A stretch of 64,000 bases of DNA from assembly GCA_945888325.1 (NCBI GenBank), contig CAMDAC010000002.1, positions 1 to 64,000 on the forward strand, given 5' to 3'. The translations under genes were made by a program, and so were the position numbers. Positions 26,628-36,163 of the stretch are shown here, piece after piece; the stretch's first letter is position 1; every line of letters begins with the position of its first letter. The DNA is from Candidatus Sulfopaludibacter sp. SbA3. Lineage in GTDB: Bacteria > Pseudomonadota > Alphaproteobacteria > Caulobacterales > Hyphomonadaceae. The notes under the pieces were generated by a model. It did no database searches, had not been told where the DNA came from, and was given only the letters and a program-made list of their open reading frames with translations.

Positions 26628-28043
26628 CTAGTTGGCAGCGGCAATTTCAAGCAGCAACGCATCGATTACAGGGACAACCGGATCGGACTCGGCAGGGCGG
26701 TCGTTGGCGATGACCGAGAAGACCAGCGTCTCCCCGCTGGCGGCAATCAGGAATCCGGAGAGCGCGTTGACGCCCTGGACGGTGCCAGTCTTCGCGAAGA
26801 TGCGACCCTCAAGGGCAGTGCCCCGGAACCGGCGTGCGAGTGATCCTGTCTTTCCGCCAATCGGCAACGTGTCGCGGAACGCGTCGCCCCAAGGCTGCGC
26901 AGCGGTCCAGGCCAGGAAGCGCACCGTCGCTTGCGGCGTAACGCGGTTGTAGGGTGACAGGCCCGAGCCATCGAACAGCTCGATCTCGGCCCGTCCGATG
27001 CCCGATTGATCCAACAACGTATGGACGGCGTCCAGACCGTCTTCGGCGCCTGCCCCGCCCGCCGCCCGCGCGATGTGGCGCAGCAGCACTTCGGCCGAGA
27101 GGTTGTCGCTGTCTTCGGACACGTTGATGACGCTTTGCAGCAGCGGCGGCGCGGCCAGGCGGGCGATCTCCTCGCCCGCCCGTGTTTCGTTCCGTGGGCG
27201 GACTTTTGCGGCGCCTTCGACGACGATGCCGCGGGCCGCAAGCAGACGGACAAGCCGCTCGGCGGCGGTTTGCGCGGCGTCCGGAACGCTGAGGAAATAG
27301 TTTCGTGCCGCCGCGTCGGCCGGCAGGGTGCCCGAGAGGATGACATCCTCCGATCCAGGCCAGCGCAGGACGCTGAGCAGGTTCTCGCTGCCCAGCGGAC
27401 CGGTGACCGCTTCATTGCGAACCTGCATCATGTCGTCACCCGGCGCCCAGGCGGCCATGACGGGGGCGCCTTCGGCGGTATCCGGCCCGACGCGCAGCGC
27501 GGCGGCGTTGCCGTTCACCGTCAACGCCGAGACCGGCGCGCCGAAATAGAAGGGAAGATTGTTCCAGCTCCATCCCATGCCCCAAGGCTCATACGGGAAG
27601 AGCGTATCGTCGCCGTACACATCGGCGATGCGCGTGATGCCGCGCGCCGCCACCGCGTCGGCCAGTTCGTGCAGGCAGTTCGTCACGCAATTGGCGGCGT
27701 CGCGCAGGGTCGGATCGCCGGCGCCCACGATGACGAGGGACGGCGGCGCGCCGTTCTCGCCGGGTACGAGTTGCAGGGACGTGCCAAGTGCCAGATCCGG
27801 CTGGTCGATCCCTTTCAGGTAATGGAAGCTCGCGGCGGCCGTGAAGAGCTTGGTGTTCGAGGCGGGAATGAACCGCTGACCGGCCTTGTCTGCGAACACC
27901 GTTTCGCCGCTGAGGGTTGCGACCATCACGCCGAGGCGCACGCCTTCGGCCGGAATGGTGATAGCCGGTTCGAGCGCAGGTTGAGGCTGCGTGGCACAGC
28001 TTGTGGCCAGCAGGGCGAGCGCAAGGGCGGCTTTCCGGATCAT
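26628..28043 (-). CDS. dacB: D-alanyl-D-alanine carboxypeptidase/endopeptidase (PBP4, S13)
   Basis: 471 residues. Peptidase S13 acting on peptidoglycan in the periplasm. Nucleophile motif SNTK (Ser62), S-D-N in SEDSDNLSAEVLLR, and KTG in FAKTGTVQG are all present. The N-terminus MIRKAALALALLATSC is lipoprotein-like (Cys16), so it may be membrane-anchored. A ~100-residue insertion between the first two motifs (domain II/III) is as expected for PBP4. ATG 28043 has AAGGA about 9 nt upstream. Starts 25 nt after the hrpB stop, probably the same transcript. Confidence 0.93.
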   Translation of the reverse strand: MIRKAALALALLATSCATQPQPALEPAITIPAEGVRLGVMVATLSGETVFADKAGQRFIPASNTKLFTAAASFHYLKGIDQPDLALGTSLQLVPGENGAPPSLVIVGAGDPTLRDAANCVTNCLHELADAVAARGITRIADVYGDDTLFPYEPWGMGWSWNNLPFYFGAPVSALTVNGNAAALRVGPDTAEGAPVMAAWAPGDDMMQVRNEAVTGPLGSENLLSVLRWPGSEDVILSGTLPADAAARNYFLSVPDAAQTAAERLVRLLAARGIVVEGAAKVRPRNETRAGEEIARLAAPPLLQSVINVSEDSDNLSAEVLLRHIARAAGGAGAEDGLDAVHTLLDQSGIGRAEIELFDGSGLSPYNRVTPQATVRFLAWTAAQPWGDAFRDTLPIGGKTGSLARRFRGTALEGRIFAKTGTVQGVNALSGFLIAASGETLVFSVIANDRPAESDPVVPVIDALLLEIAAAN

Positions 28044-28068
28044 CGCGTCTTGTTCCTTCTCCGCCGGC

Positions 28069-30513
28069 TCAGGTGAGCCGTTTCTTGGTACGCCCCTCAT
28101 GAGCGCGTGCGTTTGCCGGGTCTTCCGGCCAGTCATGCTTGGGATAGCGCCCGCGCATGTCCTTGGCCATGTCCTTGTAACCGGCGCCCCAGAAGCGCGC
28201 GAGGTCCTGCGTGGTGGCCACCGGCTTCATGCCCGGAGACAGGAGTTCCACCGTGACCGGCACGCGTCCGGCCGCCATCTTCGGATGCTCGGTGAGGCCG
28301 TAGAAGGCCTGCGCCCGCGCCGAAACGAGAGGCGAGCGTGGATCGAGCCAGTCGACGCGGACCTCCTGGCCGGAGGGCAGATCCAGCGTCAGCGGCGCCT
28401 GTTGGCGCAGCGCGTCCTGAACTTTCCAGTCAAACGACTGGACCAGCGCGTCGCGCACTTCATGCGGCGCCGGAACCGACGCGCCCTTGCGGCGCAGCAG
28501 CGGGTGAAGCCAGTCGCGCACCGACTCCACCAGTGCGCCGGTGTCCCGCACGGGCGCTTCCAGAAGGGACGCTGTCTCGAGGACCCGCAGACGGTGCAGC
28601 GTCTCCTCGACCACCTCTGCGGCGCCGAGCGCTTCGAATCCGCCCGCCTGCACGGCCTCCAGCATCGCGCGGGCCGCGGCGTCCGCCGAAGGCTTCGGAA
28701 GCGGCGCTTCGCTCAGCACAATCGCGCCCATTGCTTTCACCCGCCGCGCGGTGAACCGACCGGTCTTTGGATCAAAGGTGGCGCGGTCTTCCGTGACCAC
28801 CTTCTGGCTCGCCAGTGCTTCGGCTTCTGTGAGCGGCAGGGCGAGCGTGATCCGGGGCTCGCGGGCGGCACCGCCGAGATCGGTGACCACCAGCCACTCG
28901 GATTTCGCCAGACCGTCCGTTGGCGGAAGGTTTGCGGCGCGCCCGGATGCCAGCAGATAGGATCCGTCCGATCCGGGCCGCCTGCGCGCGACTTGGTCCG
29001 GCCAGGCGGAAGCCAGCAGGCGCGCAAGTTCGCCGCCCGGCTTTGCGCCGCCGCCCCAGCTTGCGGCCTGCGCCTTGAGGCTGCGGGCGCGGGGACTGCC
29101 ATCATTGCGGAAACGCTGCAGCCGGTCGCGCAGGTCAGCGGACTCGCCGCCGATACCGCGCTCGCCGGCCAGGGCGGCGACTTCAGCGGCCAGCGCCTTC
29201 TCCGCCGGGCCAGGCGCGGCCGCGATCAGCGCCGCGAGCCTCGGCGCCATCGGCAGGCGCGCCATCTCGCGGCCCTTGGGCGTCAGGGCGCCCGTCTCGC
29301 CCAGCGCGCCAAGGGCGAGGAGTTGCGCCTCGGCGGCGCGGTACTTGCCGGCGGGAGGCGCATCCAGCCAGGTCAGCTTCGCGGGATCGCGCTCGCCCCA
29401 TTCGGCGAGCGCCAGGACGAGGCCTGAGAGGTCGCTAGACAGGATTTCCGGCGTGGCCGCCGCGATCAGGCCGCGCGTGGCCGCCTCGTCCCAGAGGCGG
29501 TAGCAGATGCCCGGCGCGGTGCGCCCGGCCCTGCCCCGGCGCTGGTCGACCGAGGCGCGCGAGGCCCGAACGGTGCTGAGCCGGGTGCCGAGGCCGCCGG
29601 CTTCATCTTCGGCGACCCGGGCGAGGCCGGAATCGATGACGATGCGCACGCCTTCGATGGTCAGCGCGCTTTCGGCCAGATCGGTCGCGAGCACGACCTT
29701 GCGTTTGCCGCTCGGCGCGGGCGAGACTGCCGCGTCCTGCTCCGCCGGAGACAGCGCGCCGAACAGCGGCGCGATGAGGATGTCCGGCCCGAGACCGGCG
29801 AGCGCCTCAGCCGTGCGGTGGATTTCGCGCGCGCCCGGGAGAAAGGCGAGCACCGAGCCCTGCTCCTCGCGCAGCGCCTGGCGGATCGCCTTCGGCATCC
29901 GGTCTTCGATCCGGTCCTCGGAGCGGCCGAGATAGCGCGTCTCAACCGGGTGCTGCCGCCCGGCACTTTCGATCACCGGCGCGGCAATGGCTTTCGACAC
30001 GGCCGCTATGTCCAGCGTGGCCGACATGATCAGCAGGCGGAGGTCTTCGCGCAGCGCGCCCTGTGCCTCCAGCGCGAGGGCGAGGCCGAGATCGGAATTC
30101 AGGCGCCGTTCGTGGAATTCGTCGAACAGCACCGCGCCGACATCCTTCATCTCGGGATCGTTCAGGATGCGCCGCGTGAACAGGCCGTCGGTGATTACCT
30201 CAATCCGCGTGGCGACCGAGACTTTCCGGTCCACCCGCGTGGTGAGACCCACCGTCTGGCCGAGCCGTTCTCCGAGGGTCGAGGCCATGCGCTCCGCGGC
30301 CATCCGCGCCGCGATCCGGCGCGGCTCCAGCATCAGGATGCGGCCGCGGATAACAGCGTCGCCGCCGAGCAGGCCCGCCAGCGCGAGCGGCACGCGCGTC
30401 GTTTTTCCAGCGCCCGGCGGCGCGGCGAGGACGAGCCGGTTGCCAGCCGCAAGCGCGCGGAGAATCTCCGGCAACACGTCGTCTATCGGCAAGGGATCCT
30501 GCGCAGTGATCAT
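28069..30513 (-). CDS. hrpB: ATP-dependent helicase HrpB
   Basis: 814 residues. DExH-box helicase of the HrpA/HrpB group: Walker A PPGAGKTT (residues 32-39), motif II DEFH in VLFDEFHERRL, motif III SATL, motif VI QRRGRAGR. A HrpB-specific C-terminal domain follows. Role in RNA metabolism is inferred from the family; no defined substrate. ATG 30513 is preferred over upstream in-frame codons, which lie in the divergent promoter region. Confidence 0.95.
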   Translation of the reverse strand: MITAQDPLPIDDVLPEILRALAAGNRLVLAAPPGAGKTTRVPLALAGLLGGDAVIRGRILMLEPRRIAARMAAERMASTLGERLGQTVGLTTRVDRKVSVATRIEVITDGLFTRRILNDPEMKDVGAVLFDEFHERRLNSDLGLALALEAQGALREDLRLLIMSATLDIAAVSKAIAAPVIESAGRQHPVETRYLGRSEDRIEDRMPKAIRQALREEQGSVLAFLPGAREIHRTAEALAGLGPDILIAPLFGALSPAEQDAAVSPAPSGKRKVVLATDLAESALTIEGVRIVIDSGLARVAEDEAGGLGTRLSTVRASRASVDQRRGRAGRTAPGICYRLWDEAATRGLIAAATPEILSSDLSGLVLALAEWGERDPAKLTWLDAPPAGKYRAAEAQLLALGALGETGALTPKGREMARLPMAPRLAALIAAAPGPAEKALAAEVAALAGERGIGGESADLRDRLQRFRNDGSPRARSLKAQAASWGGGAKPGGELARLLASAWPDQVARRRPGSDGSYLLASGRAANLPPTDGLAKSEWLVVTDLGGAAREPRITLALPLTEAEALASQKVVTEDRATFDPKTGRFTARRVKAMGAIVLSEAPLPKPSADAAARAMLEAVQAGGFEALGAAEVVEETLHRLRVLETASLLEAPVRDTGALVESVRDWLHPLLRRKGASVPAPHEVRDALVQSFDWKVQDALRQQAPLTLDLPSGQEVRVDWLDPRSPLVSARAQAFYGLTEHPKMAAGRVPVTVELLSPGMKPVATTQDLARFWGAGYKDMAKDMRGRYPKHDWPEDPANARAHEGRTKKRLT

Positions 30514-30626
30514 CGCCCACGGAATAGGGTGCCGGGAGCGCATCTGGCAAGCATCGCGCCGCAAAGGTTGTTTTCCGGGGTCCCTGCCCCTACCCTCCTT
30601 TCCTTGGCGGAACAAAGAGGCGGCGG

Positions 30627-31940
30627 ATGAAGGCTTGGTTTGAAATCGATCTGTGGAAGCGGGTGATCCTCGGTCTCCTCATCGGCGCCGCCATCGGGCT
30701 TGGTCTTCGCTATGGGGCCGGTCCGGAACAGGCATCTGCGATCGTCACCACCTGGTTCAAACCTGTCGGGGATGCCTTCATCAGCCTGATCCAGATGCTG
30801 GTCGTGCCGCTGATCTTCACAACCCTGGTATCCGGCATTCTGGCAATGGGAGACCCCAAGCGTCTCGGCAGCCTGGGGGGACGCGCCCTCGGCATGTACA
30901 TGGTCACGACGGTCATCGCGGTCTGCTTCGGCCTGGCGATGGGCACGATCATCCAGCCGGGCGCCGGTTTTGATCTCTCGGCCGTTTCAACCGCCGACAT
31001 GGACCAGGCGCGTGAGCGGCTCGCCGCCAATCCGGCCCCTGGCGGCGTGGTGGAGCAGATCATCCGTACGCTGCTGTCCATCATTCCGACCAATCCGATT
31101 GATGCAATGGCCAAGGGCGATGTGCTCGCCATCATCTTTTTCGCGATCATGGTCGGCGTGGCAACCCTGATGGCAGGCGAGGCGGGCGGACCGGTTGCGC
31201 GCGTCATGAACAGCGCTGCAGAGGTCATGATGAAGCTGACCGTCATCATCATGGAAGTGGCGCCGATCGGCGTGCTCGCGCTGATGGCGTGGGTGCTAGG
31301 GACGCGGGGGCTCGTCGTGCTCGAAGTGCTGGGCAAGATGACGCTGGCGCACTATCTCGCCTGCACGCTGCACATGCTGTTCACCTACGGCTTCATCGTC
31401 AAGGTGATACTCCGCCTGCCGCTTATCCCCTTCATCCGAGGCGTTGCCGATCCGCAGGCGGTGGCGTTTTCAACGTCTTCGTCCAATGCCACGCTACCGG
31501 TCACCATGACGGCGGCCAACAAGAATCTCGGGATCGGCAAACCGATTGCCTCCTCGGTGCTGCCACTCGGCGCCACGATCAACATGTACGGGACCGCGCT
31601 GTATCAGGGCCTCATCGCACTGTTCGCCGCGCAGGCGCTCGGCTTCAACATGACGCCCGACATGTATTTCACGATCATCCTGATGGCGGCCCTGGTCTCC
31701 ATCGGCACGGCCGGCATTCCGTCGGTCAGCCTGTTCCTGGCGGCGACGACCCTCAGCGTGATCGGCGTAACGGCCGAGAACACCATTCTCATCATTGCGA
31801 TCCTGTTCCCGTTTGACCGGATCCTCGACATGATGCGCACGGTGACCAACGTGACGGGCGATCGCGCGGTGGCAACCGCTGTCGCCAAGTGGGAAGGCGA
31901 ATTTGACGAAGGGGTCTACCTCGCCCGCGATCCGGCCTGA
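30627..31940 (+). CDS. Dicarboxylate/amino acid:cation symporter (DAACS family)
   Basis: 437 residues, eight transmembrane helices plus two hairpin loops. The serine-rich hairpin FSTSSSNATLPVTM and the TINMYGTALYQG motif (NMDGT-like, with Asp replaced by Tyr) mark the glutamate/dicarboxylate transporter family. Imports C4-dicarboxylates or acidic amino acids with Na+ or H+. The Tyr in place of Asp in NMDGT is a departure that may alter ion coupling. Divergent from hrpB over 113 nt; ends 7 nt from the end of divL. Confidence 0.92.
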   Translation: MKAWFEIDLWKRVILGLLIGAAIGLGLRYGAGPEQASAIVTTWFKPVGDAFISLIQMLVVPLIFTTLVSGILAMGDPKRLGSLGGRALGMYMVTTVIAVCFGLAMGTIIQPGAGFDLSAVSTADMDQARERLAANPAPGGVVEQIIRTLLSIIPTNPIDAMAKGDVLAIIFFAIMVGVATLMAGEAGGPVARVMNSAAEVMMKLTVIIMEVAPIGVLALMAWVLGTRGLVVLEVLGKMTLAHYLACTLHMLFTYGFIVKVILRLPLIPFIRGVADPQAVAFSTSSSNATLPVTMTAANKNLGIGKPIASSVLPLGATINMYGTALYQGLIALFAAQALGFNMTPDMYFTIILMAALVSIGTAGIPSVSLFLAATTLSVIGVTAENTILIIAILFPFDRILDMMRTVTNVTGDRAVATAVAKWEGEFDEGVYLARDPA

Positions 31941-31947
31941 TAAAAGC

Positions 31948-34389
31948 CTAGAGCGACGCACCTTCCGGATGATGGACAACGCTCTGCGCAGTGATCGAGA
32001 CCTGCGCCGGCAGCCAGCACATCACTTCCAGCCCGCCGCCATCGACGGGCTTCATGCCGACCGTGCCGCCATGCAGATGGATGAAGTGTTTTACCAGCGC
32101 GAGGCCGAGCCCGGCGCCGCGCTGATCGCCTGACACGAAACTGTCGAAGCTGGTCGCCCGCTTGTCGGCTTCGAGGCCGATGCCGTTGTCCCGTACACTG
32201 AGCATCACCATGTCGCCGGCGCGCTGCGCAGCCACAACGACCTCTCCGCCTGCTTCCGTGAAGCGGAGCGAGTTCGAGACCAGATTGAACAACACCTGCT
32301 TGATGCGCCGGGCATCGCCGCGGATCGTGCCCAGCTTGCCGGTGATTTCCGAGCGCACGGTGACTTCTGTGTCCTCGGCTTTTGAGACGACCATCTCGAT
32401 CCCTTCGGCAATAAGGTCCTCAAGGTTGACCGTGTCGATGTCGAGATCCATGCGGCCCGCTTCGATCAAGGCCAGATCGAGGATGTTCTCGATCAGCTTG
32501 TTGAGATGATCGGAGGCCGAGAGAATGGCGCGGACGTGATCGGTCTGGCGCTCGGTCAGCGCGCCGTTGCGCTGGGTTTCCAGCAGTTCGGCATAGCCGA
32601 AGATGGTCGTCAGCGGCGAGCGCAGCTGATAGCTGACGTTGCGCACGAATTCGGTCTTCAGCCGGTCGGCGGCCTCGAAGGCTTCGGCACGGTCACGCAG
32701 GGCCGACTCGACGCGGCGGGTGGCGGTTACGTCCGCGAAGGCGATCAGCGTGTTGCCGTCCGGCAGCGGGTTGGTGATGTAGGTGAGCAGCGAGCCGTCC
32801 GAGCGGCGCATCTCGCCGGTGGTGGCCTGACGCGAGCTGGCAGACGGATCAGTGATGTGCACCTTGATGGCGTCCCAGATGTCCGCATCGTGGAACAGCG
32901 GCACGCAGCCTTTGACCACGTCGTCATAGTCGGGCGTGTCCTTGAGCAGATCCGCCGGCAGGTCCCAGACCCGTTCGAACGCGCGGTTGTGCAACTTGAG
33001 CCGGCCGTCGCTGCCGAACACGGTGACCGCCTCGTGCAGGTTGTCGAGGGTGGAGCGCTGCGTCTTGATCAGTGCATTGAAGCGCGTCTGCAGGTCCAGC
33101 TGGACGGTGATGTCCTTGAATAGCAGCAACAGGCCGCCCATCGGGTGACGCTGGCGGGTGACCGACAGCGCGCGCCCGTCCGGGAGAGACCACTTGTCCT
33201 CTTTCACGCCGTCGAGGTCGAGATAGTAGGAAATCTCCTCGGCGCGCCATTCGGCATAGTTCGGACGGCCGGGAATCTTGCGGCGCTCGCGCAGCCGGTC
33301 GAGCAGCTGGCCATGGTTCGGCCGGTCGAGGAGGAAGGCCTCTTCAAGGTCCCACATGTCGCGGAAAGCCTTGTTGTAGAAGGTCAGCTTGCGCTCGGCG
33401 CTGAAGATGGCGACGGCGTCGGCCACATGGTTCAGCGTTTCATCATGGGCGCGAACGTGGCGGTTCAGTTCTTCGCGCGCGTTCTCCTGCATCGTGACGT
33501 CAAAAGCCATCGCCCCTGCACCGCCGGACAGTGGGAATGTCAGTACACGCATCGACCGGCGATCGCCCTTGACCACGATATGGCGCGTCTCGTCATGCTC
33601 CTGGCCGTCGGAAATCGTCTTGCGGGCCTGCTCGGCCACCGCCTGATCGAGCGTCGTCTGCTCCTCCAGGAGCCGGTCTAAGCTGGAGACGTCGACGGCG
33701 GCGAGATAGGCGGGGTTTGCCCATTGCAGGCGGCCCATGCCGGACACGCGCCAGGCCGGGAACGGCGCCTTGCGCAGCATGTCCAGGAAGGCGGTCGGAT
33801 CGCGGGCGATCACCTGGCGCGCTTCCTCGAATTTTCCGCGGGCGGAGCTTTCTTCAAGACCCTTGATCGTGGCGTCGGTGACCCACACGACGGCGCGCGC
33901 GCCGGCCGTGCGGCCATCCGCTTCCAGGAAGCGTCCCGAAGGGCCGATGATGGTCAGCGAGAACGGATTTCCCTGCTCGCGCAGTTCGCGCAGCCTGATG
34001 CGCAGCGTCGTGTCCTGTCCCGCCGAGTCGCGCGCTTCCAGATCGGCAATGCCTTCCACGATCCGGACAGTCGGATTGTCGGATATGGCGGCGTCCGTGA
34101 AACTCAGCAGGCCTGCCAGCGCCACCGACGAGCCGAACACGTCCGGCGGGGTGATTTCGTCGCCTTCGACTTCCAGCGCCTCGCCCTGCCAGACCAGGAT
34201 CACGCCCGGATGGGCACCTAACACAGATTTAAGGGCAGCGTTTTCGGTTTCCCGGTCGCCGGCCAGATCGCGGTAGCGTTTGGCAGCGCCGCGCGCGCCG
34301 TCTGAAACCCGCAAGGCCCAGAGCAGCGCGCCAAGGGCCAGCATTGCGGTACCAACCGCCATGATGATGGGCACTTGTTCTGCGTTCAT
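31948..34389 (-). CDS. divL: Cell-cycle pseudo-histidine kinase DivL
   Basis: 813 residues. One N-terminal membrane segment (residues 7-27), three to four PAS-like domains (about 50-560), then a kinase module. The H-box reads EFVRNVSYQLRSPLTTIFGY: Tyr587 stands where kinases have His, the hallmark of alphaproteobacterial DivL. The N-box (LFNLVSNSLRFTEAGG), VRDNGIGL and GAGLGLALVKHF are present. In Caulobacter DivL binds phosphorylated DivK and controls the CckA-CtrA pathway at the new pole. A consensus CtrA box lies 92 nt upstream of its ATG, suggesting feedback. Neighbours differ from the Caulobacter locus. Confidence 0.9.
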   Translation of the reverse strand: MNAEQVPIIMAVGTAMLALGALLWALRVSDGARGAAKRYRDLAGDRETENAALKSVLGAHPGVILVWQGEALEVEGDEITPPDVFGSSVALAGLLSFTDAAISDNPTVRIVEGIADLEARDSAGQDTTLRIRLRELREQGNPFSLTIIGPSGRFLEADGRTAGARAVVWVTDATIKGLEESSARGKFEEARQVIARDPTAFLDMLRKAPFPAWRVSGMGRLQWANPAYLAAVDVSSLDRLLEEQTTLDQAVAEQARKTISDGQEHDETRHIVVKGDRRSMRVLTFPLSGGAGAMAFDVTMQENAREELNRHVRAHDETLNHVADAVAIFSAERKLTFYNKAFRDMWDLEEAFLLDRPNHGQLLDRLRERRKIPGRPNYAEWRAEEISYYLDLDGVKEDKWSLPDGRALSVTRQRHPMGGLLLLFKDITVQLDLQTRFNALIKTQRSTLDNLHEAVTVFGSDGRLKLHNRAFERVWDLPADLLKDTPDYDDVVKGCVPLFHDADIWDAIKVHITDPSASSRQATTGEMRRSDGSLLTYITNPLPDGNTLIAFADVTATRRVESALRDRAEAFEAADRLKTEFVRNVSYQLRSPLTTIFGYAELLETQRNGALTERQTDHVRAILSASDHLNKLIENILDLALIEAGRMDLDIDTVNLEDLIAEGIEMVVSKAEDTEVTVRSEITGKLGTIRGDARRIKQVLFNLVSNSLRFTEAGGEVVVAAQRAGDMVMLSVRDNGIGLEADKRATSFDSFVSGDQRGAGLGLALVKHFIHLHGGTVGMKPVDGGGLEVMCWLPAQVSITAQSVVHHPEGASL

Positions 34390-34479
34390 CGGATGGTCGC
34401 CTTTCCAAGCGCGGCATCTCGCGCCTGCCGGGGCGCGACTCTGGCAAGTTTATACTGGTTAACGATTGGCCCCGCGAGC

Positions 34480-34495
34480 GTTAAGGCAGGGTTAA
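34480..34495 (-). promoter_or_regulatory. CtrA binding box upstream of divL
   Basis: Read on the minus strand, this is TTAACCCTGCCTTAAC, a perfect TTAA-N7-TTAAC CtrA consensus pointing at divL (start 34389). An additional TTAAC half-site lies nearby at 34459-34463. It sits between divL and the divergent EF-hand gene, so it could control either. Confidence 0.7.
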
Positions 34496-34606
34496 TTCTC
34501 GGCCTGCGAAGCATGTCCGGACAGCGCCCCCGTGCTGTAACCGGCTGTTGCATAAACAGCACACCTGCCTAGGGTAACCATGGGCAAGCCTGAGGAGGCA
34601 CCGATC

Positions 34607-35164
34607 ATGCGCCGCACCCTGCCATCCATTCTTCTGGCTGCCGTCCTGCTGGCCGCCCTCCCGGTCAACGCCCAGGCGGAAGATGACGGGGACGACCTCG
34701 TGCGCCTTCCCGGCCAGGGGCTGGTGAAGCCGGATACCGGGCCGGCCCAGCGCAATCTCGGACGCCTGGTCCCCGGCGGCGGCCTGTTTGCCAGCTTTGA
34801 TGCCAATGGCGATGGCCGCATTTCCGCGGACGAACTGGCCGAAGGCACCCGCGCCGCTTTCCTGCTCGCCGATGCGAACGGCGACGGCGAGCTGGTTGCC
34901 CTCGAGCAGCAGGACTGGGCCGCCAGCCTGCCGACCCGGGACGATACCTTGTCCAATCCCGTCCGGTTTGATCCGAACCTCGACCGGATCGTGACGTTCG
35001 ACGAGTTCCAGGCCGTCATCGCGCAGCTCGCAACCAACTATCAGGACGGCAACGGAGTGATCGAGCTTGCCAAGCTGTCGGCGCCCGATCCCAAGCCGGA
35101 GCGGCCGGACCGCCGCCCGCCCGGCGGGCCGACGCCGGACCGGATCGGCGCCAGCAACAACTGA
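34607..35164 (+). CDS. Exported EF-hand protein
   Basis: 185 residues with signal peptide (SILLAAVLLAALPVNAQA). Two canonical EF-hand loops, DANGDGRISADE and DANGDGELVALE, and a third degenerate loop DPNLDRIVTFDE in which the invariant Gly6 is missing. A DGNGVIEL remnant follows. The tail is Pro/Arg-rich. Probably a periplasmic calcium-binding protein; partner unknown. ATG 34607 has GAGGAG about 8 nt upstream. Divergent from divL and 66 nt ahead of murB. Confidence 0.85.
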   Translation: MRRTLPSILLAAVLLAALPVNAQAEDDGDDLVRLPGQGLVKPDTGPAQRNLGRLVPGGGLFASFDANGDGRISADELAEGTRAAFLLADANGDGELVALEQQDWAASLPTRDDTLSNPVRFDPNLDRIVTFDEFQAVIAQLATNYQDGNGVIELAKLSAPDPKPERPDRRPPGGPTPDRIGASNN

Positions 35165-35230
35165 GGCCTCCTTCGCCGCACGCGCCTGCCGCTTGACACC
35201 GCCGCTGCGGCGGGTGACCCGCTATCGTCC

Positions 35231-36163
35231 ATGACCCTACCTTCCCTTCCGCCAGCGCGCGGCAAACTGATCGAGGGTGCCGCGCTCGCGCCCTACACCT
35301 GGTTTCGCGTGGGCGGCCCGGCCGACGTCCTGTTCCTTCCCGAAGACGAGACGGATCTTGCCGGCTTCCTCGGCGCGCTGGATCCGGCCGTTCCCGTGAC
35401 CGCGCTGGGGGTTGGCTCAAACCTGATCGTACGCGACGGCGGCATTCCAGGAGTTGTGATCCGCCTGATGGGCCGCGCCTGGGGCGAGGTGATGAAAACC
35501 GGCGAACTGGAACTGACGGCTGGGGCCGGCGCGCTCGACCTCGCGGTCGCGAAAGCGGCCGCAAAGCACGGCATGACCGGCCTCGAATTCCTGTCCGGCA
35601 TACCGGGTTCGCTGGGCGGCGCCACGCGGACCAATGCGGGCTGCTATGGGCGCGAGCTGAAGGACGTGCTGATCCGGCTCGAAGGGGTCACCCGCGCAGG
35701 AGAGCGGCGCGTTTTCGGCGAGGGGCATGCGCCTGTGCATTTCAGCTATCGCCATACCGATCTGCCGGAGGACTTCATCGTGACCCGCCTCGTGCTTCGC
35801 GGCGCGGGTATGGGCGACGCGGGCGAGATCGCGGCTTCCATCGAGACGCTTCAGGCCCGCCGCGCCGAGACCCAGCCGATCCGCGAGAAAACTTCCGGTT
35901 CGACCTTCGCCAACCCCGATCCGCCGGGCACGCCGGACCAGCGCTCTGCCTGGAAGCTGATCGACGCCGCCGGATGCCGCGGCCTGAAGGTCGGTGGCGC
36001 GCAGGTCTCGCCGATGCACTGCAATTTCCTGATCAACACGGGCGAGGCCACCGCCGCTGATCTCGAAGCGCTCGGCGAACTGGTGCGCGCCCGCGTGCTG
36101 GAGACGTCCGGTGTCAGCCTGCGCTGGGAAGTGCGCCGGATCGGCCGCCTGCAGACGGCCTAG
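35231..36163 (+). CDS. murB: UDP-N-acetylenolpyruvoylglucosamine reductase
   Basis: 310 residues. NADPH/FAD enzyme that makes UDP-MurNAc for peptidoglycan. FAD-binding [35 protein letters not shown] with the catalytic Ser/Arg region, and [10 protein letters not shown] near the C-terminal proton-donor region (type I MurB). The murC gene that usually precedes it is absent; an EF-hand gene is there instead. Its TAG stop overlaps, by 3 bases on the opposite strand, the stop of the TonB-dependent receptor. Confidence 0.96.
   Translation: MTLPSLPPARGKLIEGAALAPYTWFRVGGPADVLFLPEDETDLAGFLGALDPAVPVTALGVGSNLIVRDGGIPGVVIRLMGRAWGEVMKTGELELTAGAGALDLAVAKAAAKHGMTGLEFLSGIPGSLGGATRTNAGCYGRELKDVLIRLEGVTRAGERRVFGEGHAPVHFSYRHTDLPEDFIVTRLVLRGAGMGDAGEIAASIETLQARRAETQPIREKTSGSTFANPDPPGTPDQRSAWKLIDAAGCRGLKVGGAQVSPMHCNFLINTGEATAADLEALGELVRARVLETSGVSLRWEVRRIGRLQTA

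Noticed and set aside
31948-34389. Tyr instead of His in the DivL H-box as a new kinase type
   Set aside because: This is the established hallmark of DivL in alphaproteobacteria, so it supports the name and is not novel.
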